A DNA stretch of 64,000 nucleotides from Modestobacter marinus (GCF_019799945.1 NZ_JABGCH010000008.1:1-64000), one strand, 5' to 3'; shown: positions 16,826 to 27,725, counted from the stretch's first letter. Notes: generated by a model from the sequence alone, not told the origin. A program made the numbers and translations.

Positions 16826-17746
16826 TCACAGGGTGACGACGACCTTGCCCCGGACGTGCCCGCCGGCGACCAGCTCCTGTGCCTGCGCGGTCTGCGCGAG
16901 CGGGAACGCCTTCGCGATCACGACCCGCAGCTGGCCGGCGTCGGCCATCCGCGCGAGCTCCTCGAGGTCGTGCCGCTCGGGCCGCACGAACACGTACCGG
17001 CCGCCCATCTCGTTGACCACCGGGTCGACGATGCTGGCGATCCGGGCGACGTCCCGGACCTGCTTCGGCGCGTCGGCCAGCGCGGGGCCGCCGATGAGGT
17101 CGAGGACGGCGTCCACCGGCTCGGACAGCTGCTCGCTGATCGGCCCGGCGGAGTAGTCGAGCACCTCGGCGGCACCGGCGTCCTGCAGGAACGCGTGGTT
17201 GCGCGGGCTCGCGGTGCCGATGACGTGCGCGCCGAGCGCGGCGGCGATCTGCACGGCGAAGAACCCGACACCGCCGGCGGCGCGGTGCACCAGCACCCGG
17301 TCCCCCTCACCGACGGCCAGCGCCTCGGTCAGCGCCTGGTAGGCGGTCAGCCCGGCCAGCGGCACGGCACCGGCCTCGGTGAACGACAGCGAGGAGGGCT
17401 TGTGCGCGAGGCAGCGTTGCGGGGCGGGGACGAGCTCGGCCGCCGTCCCCCACTGGACGTCGTCCCGGCGCAGGTAGCCGAACACCTCGTCGCCGGGCGC
17501 GAAGTCGACGACGGCCGGCCCGACGGCCTCGACCACGCCGGCCAGGTCCCAGCCGGGGACGATCGGGAAGTGGTGCGGATAGGCGCCGGCCAGGTACCCG
17601 GCGCGGATGGCCATGTCGACCGGGTTGACCCCGGCGGCACGGCTGCGCACCAGCACGGTGTCCGGGCCGACCGGTGGCTCGGGCAGGTCGTCCCGCAGCT
17701 CCAGGACGTCGGCGTCGCCGAACCGGTCGAAGGCGATTCCCCTCAC
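16826..17746 (-). CDS. NADP-dependent oxidoreductase (quinone oxidoreductase-like MDR)
   Basis: A 306-residue medium-chain dehydrogenase/reductase without the structural zinc lobe. The N-terminal catalytic part has [14 protein letters not shown] and [14 protein letters not shown]. The nucleotide fold has [19 protein letters not shown], followed by the AHVIGTAS strand. This matches the NADPH:quinone reductase group. The GTG start overlaps the smpB stop as GTGA, so translation is coupled to smpB. The co-expression with a trans-translation factor has no obvious functional logic. Confidence 0.9.
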   Translation of the reverse strand: MRGIAFDRFGDADVLELRDDLPEPPVGPDTVLVRSRAAGVNPVDMAIRAGYLAGAYPHHFPIVPGWDLAGVVEAVGPAVVDFAPGDEVFGYLRRDDVQWGTAAELVPAPQRCLAHKPSSLSFTEAGAVPLAGLTAYQALTEALAVGEGDRVLVHRAAGGVGFFAVQIAAALGAHVIGTASPRNHAFLQDAGAAEVLDYSAGPISEQLSEPVDAVLDLIGGPALADAPKQVRDVARIASIVDPVVNEMGGRYVFVRPERHDLEELARMADAGQLRVVIAKAFPLAQTAQAQELVAGGHVRGKVVVTL

Positions 17747-18219
17747 CGGCGTCCCTTCACGTAGCGGCCGAAGGCCCGCTCCATCTCCCGGCGCGAGTCG
17801 CGCTCGGCGAGGTCCTGTCGCTTGTCGTAGGTCTTCTTGCCCCGCGCGAGCGCCAGCGTCGCCTTGACCTTGCCGTCCTTGAAGTACAGGTCCAGCGGGA
17901 CGAGCGTGAGCCCGCCCTCCTTGGTCTTGCCGATCAGCTTCTCGATCTCGGCGCGGTGCATGAGCACCTTGCGCTTGCGGCGCGGCGCGTGGTTGGTCCA
18001 GGTGCCCTCGGCGTACTCGGGGATGTGCACGTGCTGCAGCCACACCTCGCCGTCGTCGACGGTGGCGAAGCCGTCGACGAGCGAGGCACGGCCGGCCCGC
18101 AGGCTCTTCACCTCGGTGCCGGTGAGCACCAGGCCCACCTCGTAGGTGTCGAGGATCGAGTAGTCGTGCCGCGCCTTCTTGTTCTGGGCGATGAGCTTGC
18201 GCCCGGTCTCACGCGGCAT
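17743..18219 (-). CDS. smpB: SsrA-binding protein SmpB
   Basis: A 158-residue tmRNA-binding protein. It has the SmpB beta-barrel with [16 protein letters not shown], the conserved [11 protein letters not shown], the [13 protein letters not shown] strand and the basic [13 protein letters not shown] segment. The C-terminal tail RRDMERAF-like ([18 protein letters not shown]) enters the decoding centre. It binds the tmRNA encoded at about 10 kb. It follows ftsX by 86 bases in the same direction, the standard actinobacterial order. Confidence 0.97.
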   Translation of the reverse strand: MPRETGRKLIAQNKKARHDYSILDTYEVGLVLTGTEVKSLRAGRASLVDGFATVDDGEVWLQHVHIPEYAEGTWTNHAPRRKRKVLMHRAEIEKLIGKTKEGGLTLVPLDLYFKDGKVKATLALARGKKTYDKRQDLAERDSRREMERAFGRYVKGRR

Positions 18220-18305
18220 GTCCCCAGGCTACCGGCCACCCCGGTGCGCGCCTGCCGCCGCTCCAACCCCGGCAGGGGCCCGGTGCCGGCAGCCGGGGTC
18301 CGGTG

Positions 18306-19190
18306 TCACAGGCGGACGTACAGGCGCAGCGTCACGGCCGCGGCGATCGAGGCCAGCCCGATGCCGACCGCGGCGATGACCGGGCTGATCGCGATGATCG
18401 CCGACCAGTCGACCGGCGGGATGATCCCCGCCTTGATCGGCCCGGCCAGGGTCTTGTCGACGAAGAGCACCTTCGTGAGCACCAGGCCGCCGATGGCGAG
18501 CCCCGCACCGATCAGGCCGGCGACCGCCGCCTCGAGGATGAAGGGCAGCTGGGTGTACCAGCGGGAGGCGCCGACCAGCCGCATGATGTTGGTCTCGTTG
18601 CGCCGGTTGAAGGCCGCGAGCTGGATCGTGTTCGAGATCAGCAGCAACGCGGCCAGGGCTTGCACGACGGCCACCGCGATCGTCGCGTTTCGGGCGCCGT
18701 TGAGCAGGCTGAACAACCGGTCGAGGAAGTCGCCCTCGTCGCGGACGTCCTCGACGCCGTTCTGCCCGACCGGGAACTGCTCGGCGATGACCTCGTACCG
18801 CTCGGGGTTCACCAGCTCCACCCGGAAGCTCTCGGGCAGCGCGTCCTCGGGCGTGTTCGCGATCAGCGCCGGCTGCTCCTGGAACTGCTGCTTGAAGCGC
18901 TCGTACGCCTCGGCCTTGGACTCGTAGATGTAGTCCCGGACCTCCGTGGACCCCTCCAGCTGGGCGGCGATCGCGTCGCGCTGCTGGTCGGAGACCTCGT
19001 CGGCGAGGTAGATCGAGACCTGCACCTTGTCGTAGTAGATGTCCCGCATCTCGCCGATCATGTTGGCGATCAGCAGGCCGGTGCCCATGAGCCCCAGCGA
19101 GATGCCGGTCGTCAGGATCATCGCGACCGTCATGGTCAGGTTCCTGCGCAGCCCGGCGGCCACCTCGGAGAGGACGAAGTTGACGCGCAT
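18306..19190 (-). CDS. ftsX: Cell division protein FtsX (permease-like)
   Basis: A 294-residue membrane protein. A first helix near residues 22-42 (MTVAMILTTGISLGLMGTGLL) is followed by a large extracytoplasmic loop. Three more helices complete the FtsX/MacB fold (about 165-290), including LRLYVRL at the end. With FtsE it forms an ABC-type complex that transmits a signal across the membrane to peptidoglycan hydrolases at the septum or lateral wall. It lies 42 bases after ftsE. Confidence 0.96.
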   Translation of the reverse strand: MRVNFVLSEVAAGLRRNLTMTVAMILTTGISLGLMGTGLLIANMIGEMRDIYYDKVQVSIYLADEVSDQQRDAIAAQLEGSTEVRDYIYESKAEAYERFKQQFQEQPALIANTPEDALPESFRVELVNPERYEVIAEQFPVGQNGVEDVRDEGDFLDRLFSLLNGARNATIAVAVVQALAALLLISNTIQLAAFNRRNETNIMRLVGASRWYTQLPFILEAAVAGLIGAGLAIGGLVLTKVLFVDKTLAGPIKAGIIPPVDWSAIIAISPVIAAVGIGLASIAAAVTLRLYVRL

Positions 19191-19232
19191 CAGTTCCCTG
19201 TCGTGTGGTGCAGCGTGCGGGGGGCGGTCATC

Positions 19233-19922
19233 TCAGCGGCCCACGCCGTAGACGCCCCGGGACTGGTCGCGGCTGAGGATGCCGTCGTTCAGCTCGATCA
19301 CGCGGCGCCGCATGGAGTCGACGATGTGGTAGTCGTGCGTGGCCATCACCACGGTGGTGCCGGTGCGGTTGATCCGCTCCAGCAGCAGCATGATGTCCTG
19401 GCTGGTCTCGGGATCGAGGTTGCCGGTGGGCTCGTCGGCGAGCAGCACCAGCGGCCGGTTCACGAACGCGCGGGCGATGGCCACCCGCTGCTGCTCGCCA
19501 CCGGACAGCTCGCTGGGCAGGCGGTTCTCCTTGCCCTCGAGCCCGACCATCTCCAGCACCTCGGGGACGACCCGCTTGATCGTGCGCGTCGGCTTGTTGA
19601 TCACCTCGAGGGCGAACGCCACGTTCTCGGCGACGGTCTTGTTGCGCAGCAGCCGGAAGTCCTGGAAGACGCAGCCCATCGTGCGGCGCAGCTTGGGCAC
19701 CTGCCACTTGCTCATCGTGGTCAGGTTCTTGCCGTTGACCACGACGGTGCCCTTGGTCGGGTTGTCCTCCTTCAGCAGCAGCCGCAGGAACGTGGACTTG
19801 CCCGAACCCGAGGAGCCGATGAGGAAGACGAACTCGCCCTTGTCGATCTGCATCGAGACGTCATCGAGAGCCGGCCGCGGAGAGGTCGGATAGATCTTGG
19901 TGACGTGTTGCAATTCGATCAC
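19233..19922 (-). CDS. ftsE: Cell division ATP-binding protein FtsE
   Basis: A 229-residue ABC ATPase. Walker A is GSSGSGKST (K42), the signature is [14 protein letters not shown], Walker B is [11 protein letters not shown], and the switch His is in ATHDYHIVD. The start codon is a GTG at 19922. It is the cytoplasmic partner of FtsX, encoded next. The prfB gene is about 100 bases upstream in the same direction. Confidence 0.97.
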   Translation of the reverse strand: MIELQHVTKIYPTSPRPALDDVSMQIDKGEFVFLIGSSGSGKSTFLRLLLKEDNPTKGTVVVNGKNLTTMSKWQVPKLRRTMGCVFQDFRLLRNKTVAENVAFALEVINKPTRTIKRVVPEVLEMVGLEGKENRLPSELSGGEQQRVAIARAFVNRPLVLLADEPTGNLDPETSQDIMLLLERINRTGTTVVMATHDYHIVDSMRRRVIELNDGILSRDQSRGVYGVGR

Positions 19923-20021
19923 GAGGGGCCACGGTACCTGCCGCGAGCCGCCGCACCGCCGCTCCGCACGGCGCGCCCCGCAAGTCTGTGAGCGCGGTGT
20001 GACGGAGCGACGCGGCGCCGA

Positions 20022-21134
<1,113 letters not shown>

Positions 21135-21180
21135 GTTGGTCCAGGGTAGTGCGCCCGTCCGCTGAGTACCCTCGAAGAGC

Positions 21181-21468
21181 ATGAGCGAGCCCTCGGGACG
21201 GCGTTCCCGGGCCGACTACCAACGCGGCCTCCCCGACCACCACGACCCGACCGCGGGCATCGGCGGCGCCCCGCCCGCGCAGAGCGCACTCACCCTGCGC
21301 CTGGTGCTGGCGGTCTTCGGACTGGTGGTGTGCGTGGTCGGCGGGATCGTGGTGCAGGCCGCCGGCGCGCCGCTGTGGCTCACCGTCGCCCTGTTCGCGC
21401 TGGCCGCCGTGGCGCTCGTCGACCTGGTGGTGGTCGCGCGACGGAAGATGCGCGGCGAGCCCGGCTGA
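21181..21468 (+). CDS. Small membrane protein, DUF6343-like
   Basis: A 95-residue protein. A hydrophilic N-terminus of about 35 residues is followed by two membrane helices ([20 protein letters not shown] and [21 protein letters not shown]) and a short basic tail. The pattern [10 protein letters not shown] resembles DUF6343 proteins of actinobacteria, whose role is unknown. It is divergent from prfB with 46 bases between starts. Confidence 0.75.
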   Translation: MSEPSGRRSRADYQRGLPDHHDPTAGIGGAPPAQSALTLRLVLAVFGLVVCVVGGIVVQAAGAPLWLTVALFALAAVALVDLVVVARRKMRGEPG

Positions 21469-21498
21469 ACGAGATGCGCGGTGAGCCGGGCTGAGCCC

Positions 21499-21776
21499 TC
21501 ACTCGTAGAGCACGTACTCCGGTTGCGGCACCAGGGCCAGCACCTCCGCGGGCGCCATCAGCGGGCCGGACCGGGTGTCCTCGTCGTAGAACAGCGTGAA
21601 GCCCGCGTGGACGAACGGCGGCGTCCCGGCCATCACCCGCTGGTAGGCGCCGGGCTCTCGGCGGCGACCGGCGCCGTCGTCCGGCTCGCAGCCTCGACCG
21701 CGCTCCCGGACTGCGCTCCGCACCCGGTGGCGAGGAGGGACAGCACCACGAGGACGGCGGGGAGGGAACGGCGCAC
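21499..21776 (-). pseudogene. Small lipoprotein gene with a single-base frameshift
   Basis: A GTG at 21776 opens a frame with a lipoprotein signal: RRSLPAVLVVLSLLATGCG, with lipobox LATGC. This frame stops at a TGA after 47 codons. A second frame, already open upstream of that stop, continues with PGAYQRVMAGTPPF and FTLFYDEDTR to a proper stop at 21499. Inserting one G in the CCCGGCGCC stretch (around 21650) joins them into one 92-residue lipoprotein. It may be a real mutation or a sequence error. No family is recognised. Confidence 0.65.
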
Positions 21777-21831
21777 GGTGCTCCAGCCTGCCCGGGTCGG
21801 CCGCCGTCGGCGACCCGGACCGGTGTGCAGG

Positions 21832-23619
21832 TCAGGCCCGCTGCAGGTCGTCGGCCGAGGCCGCCCCGGGCTGGGTGCCGGCCAGCCGCTGCTCCTCCAG
21901 CCACGCGTCGAGCTCGTCGACCGGCATCGGCCGGCCGATGTGGAAGCCCTGCGCGTAGGTGCAGCCGAGCTCGGTCACCAGCTGGAGCTGCTCGGCGGTC
22001 TCCACGCCCTCGGCGAGGCTGCGCATGCCGCACGCGCCGGCCAGCCCGACGACGGCCGCGATCGCGGCGGCCGCCTCGCTGCGCCGGGCGGCGGTGTAGG
22101 CGATGAGGCTCCGGTCCAGCTTGAGCACGCCGGCGGGGATCGACACCAGCTGGCTGAGCGAGGAGAACCCGCTGCCGAAGTCGTCGATGGACACCTCGAC
22201 TCCGGCGACCCGCAGCTGCGCGAACTGCGCCGCGGCGCGCAGCGGGTCCTCGGCGACGCTGGTCTCGGTGAGCTCCAGGACCAGCCGCTCGGGCGCCAGG
22301 CCGGCGGCGGTCAGCGCGTCGTGGACGTCGGCGACCAGCGTCCCGGTGCCGAAGTGGGCGGCGCTGATGTTCACCCCGGCGACGAGCGGCAGGCCGGCCT
22401 GCTCCCAGGCGGCCGCCTGCCGCGTCGCCTCACCCAGCACCCAGCGGGTGAGCGGCACGATCAGGCCGTTGTGCTCGGCCAGCGGCAGGAACTCCCCCGG
22501 CTGCAGCAGGCCCCGGGTGGGATGACGCCAGCGCACCAGCGCCTCGACGCCGGAGATCGCGCCGCTGGGCAGCGACATCACCGGCTGGTAGTGCAGGACC
22601 AGCTGCCCGTCGGCGATCGCCTCGCGCAGCTCCGCGCCGACGAGCACCTTCTGCTCGACGGCGTCCCGCAGTTCCGGGCTGAAGACCCGGACCCGGTTGC
22701 GGCCGGCGGCCTTGGCCGCGTACATCGCCAGGTCGGCGTCGCGGACCAGATCGGTGGAGCGGACCTGCCCGGCGTCCGCGGTGGCCACGCCGATGCTGAC
22801 GCTCAGGCCGGTGACGACCTCCCCGGCGAGGTCGAACGGGTCCTCGAAGGTCGACTGGAACCGCTCGGCCAGCCGCAGCGCGCCGTCGACGTCGCAGTCG
22901 CGGCACAGCACGACGAACTCGTCCCCGCCGAGGCGGCCCACGGTGTCCTCGGAACGGGTGCGCTTGCTCAGCCGCCGCGCCAGCTCGCGCAGCAGCTGGT
23001 CGCCCACCTCGTGGCCCAGGGTGTCGTTGACGTCCTTGAAGCCGTCGACGTCCATGAACAGCACGCTCACCGGGCCGCGGTCGGGCCGGAGCAGCTCCGC
23101 GGAGATGAGCTCGTGCAGGTGCGCCCGGTTGGGCAGGTCGGTGAGGTGGTCGTGCCGGGCCTGCCAGGCGGAGGTCTGCTCGGCCTGCACCCGGGAGGTG
23201 ATGTCGGTGTGGGTGACGACGACCTGGCCGGCCTGGTCGACCCGGGACGCCTGCAGGTGGTACCAGCGGGCGTCGTTCCGGTGTGGCAGGGCGTAGTCGA
23301 AGGTGACCGTCTCCCGCTCGCCGCGGCCGAGCTCCTGGAGCTGCTGGATCAGGATCCGGGTGCGCAGGTCGTCGCGCAGCGAGAGGGCCATCTCGTGGTA
23401 GTCGTCGCCGACCCCGACCTGCAGCCGGGGGTCCTCGAGGAACTCGGTCGCCACCGTCCAGGCGGTGTTCGCCAGCAGGATCCGGCCGTCGGCGTCCAGC
23501 AGGACCGTCGGTAGGGGCAGCGCGTCCAGAACAGCCTCGACGAGGACGGCGTGGCTGCCCGCTGAACCGCCGCTGCGCACGTCCACCGGCAGCTCCGGCC
23601 GATCGGCTCGTTCCGCCAC
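21832..23619 (-). CDS. PAS-GGDEF-EAL cyclic-di-GMP enzyme
   Basis: A 595-residue cytoplasmic protein. A PAS-like domain (about 20-150; LLDADGRILLANTAW, and VVTHTDITSRVQAEQ) precedes a diguanylate cyclase with intact RLGGDEF. An RSED inhibitory I-site lies five residues before GGDEF. A phosphodiesterase domain follows: EALVRWRHP, ELTETS, IDDFGSGFSS, LDRSLI and LAEGVETAEQL. Both catalytic signatures appear complete, so the protein may be bifunctional. There is no membrane segment. Of two adjacent GTGs (23625, 23619) the second has GGAGG at better spacing. It is monocistronic. Confidence 0.93.
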   Translation of the reverse strand: MAERADRPELPVDVRSGGSAGSHAVLVEAVLDALPLPTVLLDADGRILLANTAWTVATEFLEDPRLQVGVGDDYHEMALSLRDDLRTRILIQQLQELGRGERETVTFDYALPHRNDARWYHLQASRVDQAGQVVVTHTDITSRVQAEQTSAWQARHDHLTDLPNRAHLHELISAELLRPDRGPVSVLFMDVDGFKDVNDTLGHEVGDQLLRELARRLSKRTRSEDTVGRLGGDEFVVLCRDCDVDGALRLAERFQSTFEDPFDLAGEVVTGLSVSIGVATADAGQVRSTDLVRDADLAMYAAKAAGRNRVRVFSPELRDAVEQKVLVGAELREAIADGQLVLHYQPVMSLPSGAISGVEALVRWRHPTRGLLQPGEFLPLAEHNGLIVPLTRWVLGEATRQAAAWEQAGLPLVAGVNISAAHFGTGTLVADVHDALTAAGLAPERLVLELTETSVAEDPLRAAAQFAQLRVAGVEVSIDDFGSGFSSLSQLVSIPAGVLKLDRSLIAYTAARRSEAAAAIAAVVGLAGACGMRSLAEGVETAEQLQLVTELGCTYAQGFHIGRPMPVDELDAWLEEQRLAGTQPGAASADDLQRA

Positions 23620-23878
23620 GTCCACCTCCGCCCGCCCGGCGACACGCCGGACGCCGTCCCCGCGACCAGTCCATTGTCACCATCGACACCCGCCGCCGCA
23701 GACTGCATGAAGCCACGCCGGGTCGCCCGGAAAGAGTGAGCACACGCACGCCGCCCCGACGCAGGGCCGGGCGCGTCGTCACCGGCTGTCGGCGTGTCGT
23801 CCGTACGGCGTGTCACGACGTCCACCGCGGGTGTGAACGTGGCGCCGGCCCGGGTAGGGCCGCAGCGTGGACGGATCG

Positions 23879-24103
23879 ATGACGATCGAGCTCGGTGGCG
23901 AGGAGTACCAGGTCCGGCGGGAGGGCGGCACCCTCCGGCTGGGGCGCCAGGTGGGGGGCGAGATGACCTGGCTCGACGACATCGAGGTGAGCCTGCTGCC
24001 CGGCCCGGCCCGCGAGGCGCTCGACCGCGGCGAGCACGCCGACCCGGCCCTCCAGACGGCGCTGCGCGGGGTCCTGGACGCCGAGGTGAAGCGCGGGAGC
24101 TGA
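23879..24103 (+). CDS. Small hypothetical protein
   Basis: A 74-residue acidic protein (start ATG at 23879; a GTG at 23867 is an alternative). It begins MTIELGGEEYQVRREGG and alternates beta-like and charged stretches, ending VLDAEVKRGS. No motif is recognised. High GC at third positions and a weak GGACGGA site support translation. Confidence 0.5.
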   Translation: MTIELGGEEYQVRREGGTLRLGRQVGGEMTWLDDIEVSLLPGPAREALDRGEHADPALQTALRGVLDAEVKRGS

Positions 24104-24202
24104 CGGCGGCGCCCTGGCCGGGCCGCCTGCGGGGCGCGCCGGAAAGGGGCACCCTGGTCGTCCCGGGGACCGACGTCGTTCCTCAGCCTGGAGGACGGAC
24201 GC

Positions 24203-24436
24203 ATGAGCGTGCTCTACCGCTGTTCGGAGTGCGGGGCCGTCTCGGCCGCACCGGACGCCGTGGGCTGGGTGGAGGTGCGGCCGCTGGGCGGGCACCCGAT
24301 CCTCCCGCCGGACCCGACCCACCTGTGCCGGCTGTGCTGGGCACACGCCACCGCACTGGTGCAGGCGGGCCGGTCCAGCCCGGACCTACCGCCCCAGGTC
24401 AGCGAGCACACCCAGAACCGCGACATGGTGCAGTGA
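24203..24436 (+). CDS. Small zinc-ribbon-like protein
   Basis: A 77-residue protein with two Cys pairs: CSECG near residue 7 and CRLCW near residue 42, the spacing of a zinc ribbon. GGAGGA lies seven bases before the ATG. It is followed by a strong hairpin. Function unknown. Confidence 0.65.
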   Translation: MSVLYRCSECGAVSAAPDAVGWVEVRPLGGHPILPPDPTHLCRLCWAHATALVQAGRSSPDLPPQVSEHTQNRDMVQ

Positions 24437-24464
24437 GCCGGTCGGGACGGACGTCCCGACCGGC
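24437..24464. terminator. Hairpin between convergent genes
   Basis: A perfect 13-base inverted repeat (GCCGGTCGGGACG and its complement) separated by two bases, starting one base after the stop of the zinc-ribbon gene. It lies before the convergent 24744-24487 gene. There is no U-tract, as is common in actinobacteria. Confidence 0.75.
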
Positions 24465-24486
24465 CTGCTCGGGGTGGGGCCGCCGG

Positions 24487-24744
24487 TCAGCCGGTGAAGG
24501 GCGTCGAGCCGCCGGCGAGGGCGGTCAGCAGGATCATCATCAGGAAGGCGCCGACGACCGCACCGACGGCGAGCGCCGGGACCACCCAGTGGTGCCGGTC
24601 CCAGAAGGGAGTCTGCTCGGGGCCGGTGGGGTGGCGGGAACCGGAGCGGTCCCCGGGCGCGGGACGACGGGCGCCGTGGCCGGTGGAGCCGGGACCCCGG
24701 CGGTGCATCCCCAGGTGTCGGCGGGTGCGGATGGGAGTGCTCAT
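24487..24744 (-). CDS. Small single-helix membrane protein
   Basis: An 85-residue protein. The first half is basic and Gly/Arg/Pro-rich; one membrane helix follows near the C-terminus (VVPALAVGAVVGAFLMMILL). A GGGAGCTCCC stretch precedes the ATG with weak ribosome-site character. Unknown function. Confidence 0.5.
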   Translation of the reverse strand: MSTPIRTRRHLGMHRRGPGSTGHGARRPAPGDRSGSRHPTGPEQTPFWDRHHWVVPALAVGAVVGAFLMMILLTALAGGSTPFTG

Positions 24745-24867
24745 GGGAGCTCCCGGGATGCGTCGGTGGCGACGAGCGGAGGACCACGGGGGATGCGGTC
24801 CCTCGCCCCAGTTCTACTCGCGCCGCGGCCCGTTGTCGCCGCTGCTGATCACGCCCGCGCCCCAGGG

Positions 24868-26103
24868 TCAGGCGGCCGCCGCGACCGGTGCGGGGACGGC
24901 CCCCTGCGCGACCAGCGTCTCGTGCACCGACAGCGCCAGGGCGATGATCTGGTCGTCGGCCGTCGCGCTGTTCAGCCCGATGGCGATGATCACCCCGGAC
25001 TCCGGCAGGTACACGTGCAGCGTCCGGAAGCCGAGCGTGCCGCCCTCGTACACCCAGAACGTGCCGAGCGGCTCGGCGATGACCTGGGCGACCCCCAGAC
25101 CGAACGCGCTCGGGTCGTCCGTCGACGTCTGCTCGATCGGCTGCCCCGTCGTGGTCGAGACCAGGCTGGTCAGCTCGGCCTGCTGCTCGGCCGGTAGGAG
25201 CTCGCCCGAGTACAGGGCGCGGGCCCAGCGGGTCAGGTCACCCGTCGTCCCGATGATGCCGCCCGCGCCCCGCGCCCAGGACAGCGTGTCCCGGCTGGTG
25301 TCCGTCCCGACGAACTCCTTGTACGGGTGGGGCACCTGGTCGTTGGCGAAGTAGCCGGCGGGCTCCCGATCGGTCACCGCGGACGGGTAGAGGTGCTCCC
25401 GGTAGAAGAGGTCTCCCAGGCCCAGCGGCTCGAGCAGCCGCTCCTCCAGCTCCTCCCGGTAGCTGTTCCCGGTCACCTCCTCGACGACCAGCTCCGCGAG
25501 CACGTAGTTCGTGTTCGAGTAGCTCCAGCCGGTTGTGCCCGGGGCGTCCTCGACGTAGCCGATCAGCTGCTCGGCCGAGAAGTGGGTCCGCGGGTCGGAG
25601 ACGTAGGCGTCGAGGAAGGCCGGCTCGGAGTCGTAGTCGGCGATGCCGCTGGTCATGTTCAACAGTCGCCGGATCGTCACGTCGGCCCACTGCGGGTACT
25701 GCGGCAGCCACTCCCCCAGCGGGTCGTCGATCGACAGGCGCCCCTCGGCCTCGTACTGCAGCAGCAGCACCGAGGTGAACGCCTTGGTGTGGCTGCCGAG
25801 CTGCCAGACGCCGTCGGCTCGCATCGGCTCCGCGCCACCGATGCTCGTCGTCCCCGCGCCCACGTCGATGCTGGAGTCGCGGTCGGCGAGGCTGACGCTC
25901 AGCCCGGCGGCGGAGATGTGCTCGGCCGTGCCGCGGTCGGCGAGGTAGGCCTCGACGTCCGCCTGCAACGCCGTCTCCAGGGCGGTGTCGTCGGGCGCCG
26001 CGGCGTGCGCCGGGACCGCGGCGACCTGCGGGGCGAGCAACCCCGCGAGCAGCACGAGAGCCGCCAGGAGGGGGGTCCGGGCACGGGCTCGCTGATCGGT
26101 CAT
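24868..26103 (-). CDS. Secreted serine hydrolase (class C beta-lactamase / DD-peptidase fold)
   Basis: A 411-residue exported protein. The signal peptide spans about residues 1-35 (LLAALVLLAGLLAPQVAAV, cleavage near AHA). The penicillin-binding fold has SHTK (S104 nucleophile, K107), YSN (195-197) and a late EGGTLGF in place of the KTG/HTG box. Members act as D-Ala-D-Ala carboxypeptidases, esterases or class C beta-lactamases. I chose the ATG at 26103 because the signal peptide begins there. It is followed upstream by a CPBP protease gene 46 bases away in the same direction. Confidence 0.88.
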   Translation of the reverse strand: MTDQRARARTPLLAALVLLAGLLAPQVAAVPAHAAAPDDTALETALQADVEAYLADRGTAEHISAAGLSVSLADRDSSIDVGAGTTSIGGAEPMRADGVWQLGSHTKAFTSVLLLQYEAEGRLSIDDPLGEWLPQYPQWADVTIRRLLNMTSGIADYDSEPAFLDAYVSDPRTHFSAEQLIGYVEDAPGTTGWSYSNTNYVLAELVVEEVTGNSYREELEERLLEPLGLGDLFYREHLYPSAVTDREPAGYFANDQVPHPYKEFVGTDTSRDTLSWARGAGGIIGTTGDLTRWARALYSGELLPAEQQAELTSLVSTTTGQPIEQTSTDDPSAFGLGVAQVIAEPLGTFWVYEGGTLGFRTLHVYLPESGVIIAIGLNSATADDQIIALALSVHETLVAQGAVPAPVAAAA

Positions 26104-26149
26104 CACGGACTCCGCCTCGGTCGACGAGCAGGGATCGAGACCTGCCGGG

Positions 26150-26968
26150 TCAGCGTTCGCCACGGGGGCGGGGCGCACCAGGCCCCCGGGGGCGGTGCCG
26201 GAGCGCCGCCATGACGACGGTCAGGACGACGAGCCCGATCGCGTACTCCCACCCCGCGCTGCCCAGGTCGGCCGAGGCGTTGAACGCCGCGTGCTGCAGC
26301 CCGACGGCGAGCAGGCTGCCCCGCGTGTCGAGGTAGTGCATGCCCAGCAGGTACCGCATGAACGGCGCGATGAGCAGCACCAGCGCCAGGTTGAACGCGG
26401 CGCTGGACCAGGTCCACCCCGGGGTGAAGCTCAGCGGCACGTGGATCGCGACGAACCACGGAGCGGTCATCAGCGAGCCACGCAGCAGCCCGTGCCGCGC
26501 CATGAACCGGGACTGCAGGAAGCCGGTCCAGGCCAACTCCTCCCACAGGTTCCCGAGCAGCAACCCGAACACCACCGTCATGAACAGGTAGGTGCCGGCG
26601 AAGGCGGCCCAGTCGTCGGGGACCGCCGCGGTCCCCAGCGCCGCTCCGACGGCGAGCGTGGCGACCGGCATGCCGAGCAGGACCACCGCGTACCGCCAGG
26701 GCTCGAACCTCCACAGCAGCGCCCGGGCCAGCAGCCGGCGGACCGCTCCCGGTCCTCCGGTCCAGGAGGTCACGAGCAGCGCGCTCCCGGCCAGGACGAC
26801 GAGCATCAGGACCAGGAACGGGCCGTTCTCCTGCCCGACCAGGTTGGGGATGGTCAGCGCGGTCCACCCGGAGCCGAGCGCGATGGTGAGGAAGACCGGG
26901 ACGGGGTGCCGCCGGGCGAGCCCGGCGAGGCCGCCCGTCGTCGGCGTGGTCGTGGTCGTGGTGCTCAT
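26150..26968 (-). CDS. CPBP family intramembrane metalloprotease
   Basis: A 272-residue polytopic membrane protein with about seven helices. The CPBP/Abi signature is EELAWTGFLQSRF (the glutamate pair and arginine), followed by His-bearing helices (FVAIHVPLSF and GLQHAAFNAS). This family resembles type II CAAX proteases such as Rce1 and, in bacteria, often relates to bacteriocin immunity or stress. The ATG has GAGGAGGAG directly upstream. It is probably co-transcribed with the serine hydrolase gene. Confidence 0.88.
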   Translation of the reverse strand: MSTTTTTTPTTGGLAGLARRHPVPVFLTIALGSGWTALTIPNLVGQENGPFLVLMLVVLAGSALLVTSWTGGPGAVRRLLARALLWRFEPWRYAVVLLGMPVATLAVGAALGTAAVPDDWAAFAGTYLFMTVVFGLLLGNLWEELAWTGFLQSRFMARHGLLRGSLMTAPWFVAIHVPLSFTPGWTWSSAAFNLALVLLIAPFMRYLLGMHYLDTRGSLLAVGLQHAAFNASADLGSAGWEYAIGLVVLTVVMAALRHRPRGPGAPRPRGER

Positions 26969-27098
26969 GTCTCCTCCTCGAGCGGATCTCGAGGACGAAG
27001 CTAGGAGGATGCGCCGCGAGGCGACAGGCTGCCAGCAGCACACCTCCGGGGGGCGGAGCGCACGGGTGGGTGGGGTCCTCCCCCTCGGCCGGGTGCGG

Positions 27099-27500
27099 TC
27101 AGGCGCCGAGGAACTCCTTCCAGCGCTTGCCGGCAGCGCGCCCCGTGCCGATGTCGGCCAGCCCGCGCAGCGCGGAGACGTCGTGCCAGGTCCCGGCGAG
27201 GAACCCGAAGACACCGATGGCGGACTCCAGCATGGAGGGGTCCGGGGCGGGCATGCCGTTCGGCCGCACGAAGGTGACCTTGTACCGCTGGCCGCCCGCG
27301 CTGAGCTTGACGCCCCCGCCGAACCAGTACCAGGGCCACGTCACGTCGGTGACCTCGTCCAGGGGGACGTCGAACACCGGGGTGTCGCTGACGAAGGTCA
27401 GCCGACCGCCACCCGCACCGAGATAGCCGGGGACGTTGCGCAGGCCCCCGATCAACCAGGCCGGGCTGACCAGGTAGGACTGGGCGACGTCGTCGGTCAT
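27099..27500 (-). CDS. Hypothetical protein with a PH/GRAM-like beta fold
   Basis: A 133-residue protein. Its body (GYLGAGGGRLTFVSD, VFDVPLDEVTDVTWPW, GGGVKLSAGGQRYKVTFV) has the strand pattern of small GRAM/PH-like domains, which bind lipid or protein. No signal peptide. The ATG at 27500 begins the conserved part. Function is not assigned; the fold is inference. Confidence 0.6.
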   Translation of the reverse strand: MTDDVAQSYLVSPAWLIGGLRNVPGYLGAGGGRLTFVSDTPVFDVPLDEVTDVTWPWYWFGGGVKLSAGGQRYKVTFVRPNGMPAPDPSMLESAIGVFGFLAGTWHDVSALRGLADIGTGRAAGKRWKEFLGA

Positions 27501-27725
27501 GGGGGCGGGGGTCCTCTCCGGTGCCGGGGCAAGGGCACGGAGGCTAGGACCTGCCGCACCCTCCGCACCAGGGCGTTCGTCCTCGTGAGTCCAACGACCT
27601 GGTCGTTCCGACCCGTGGGGTCGTGCCGGATCCGCCGTCCGCGGAGATCGCCGTCCGTCCCATCCGGCGCCCGCTGCCCCTAGCGTCGGCACCCACCCAC
27701 CGGAGGACGACGGAAGGCGGATCCC

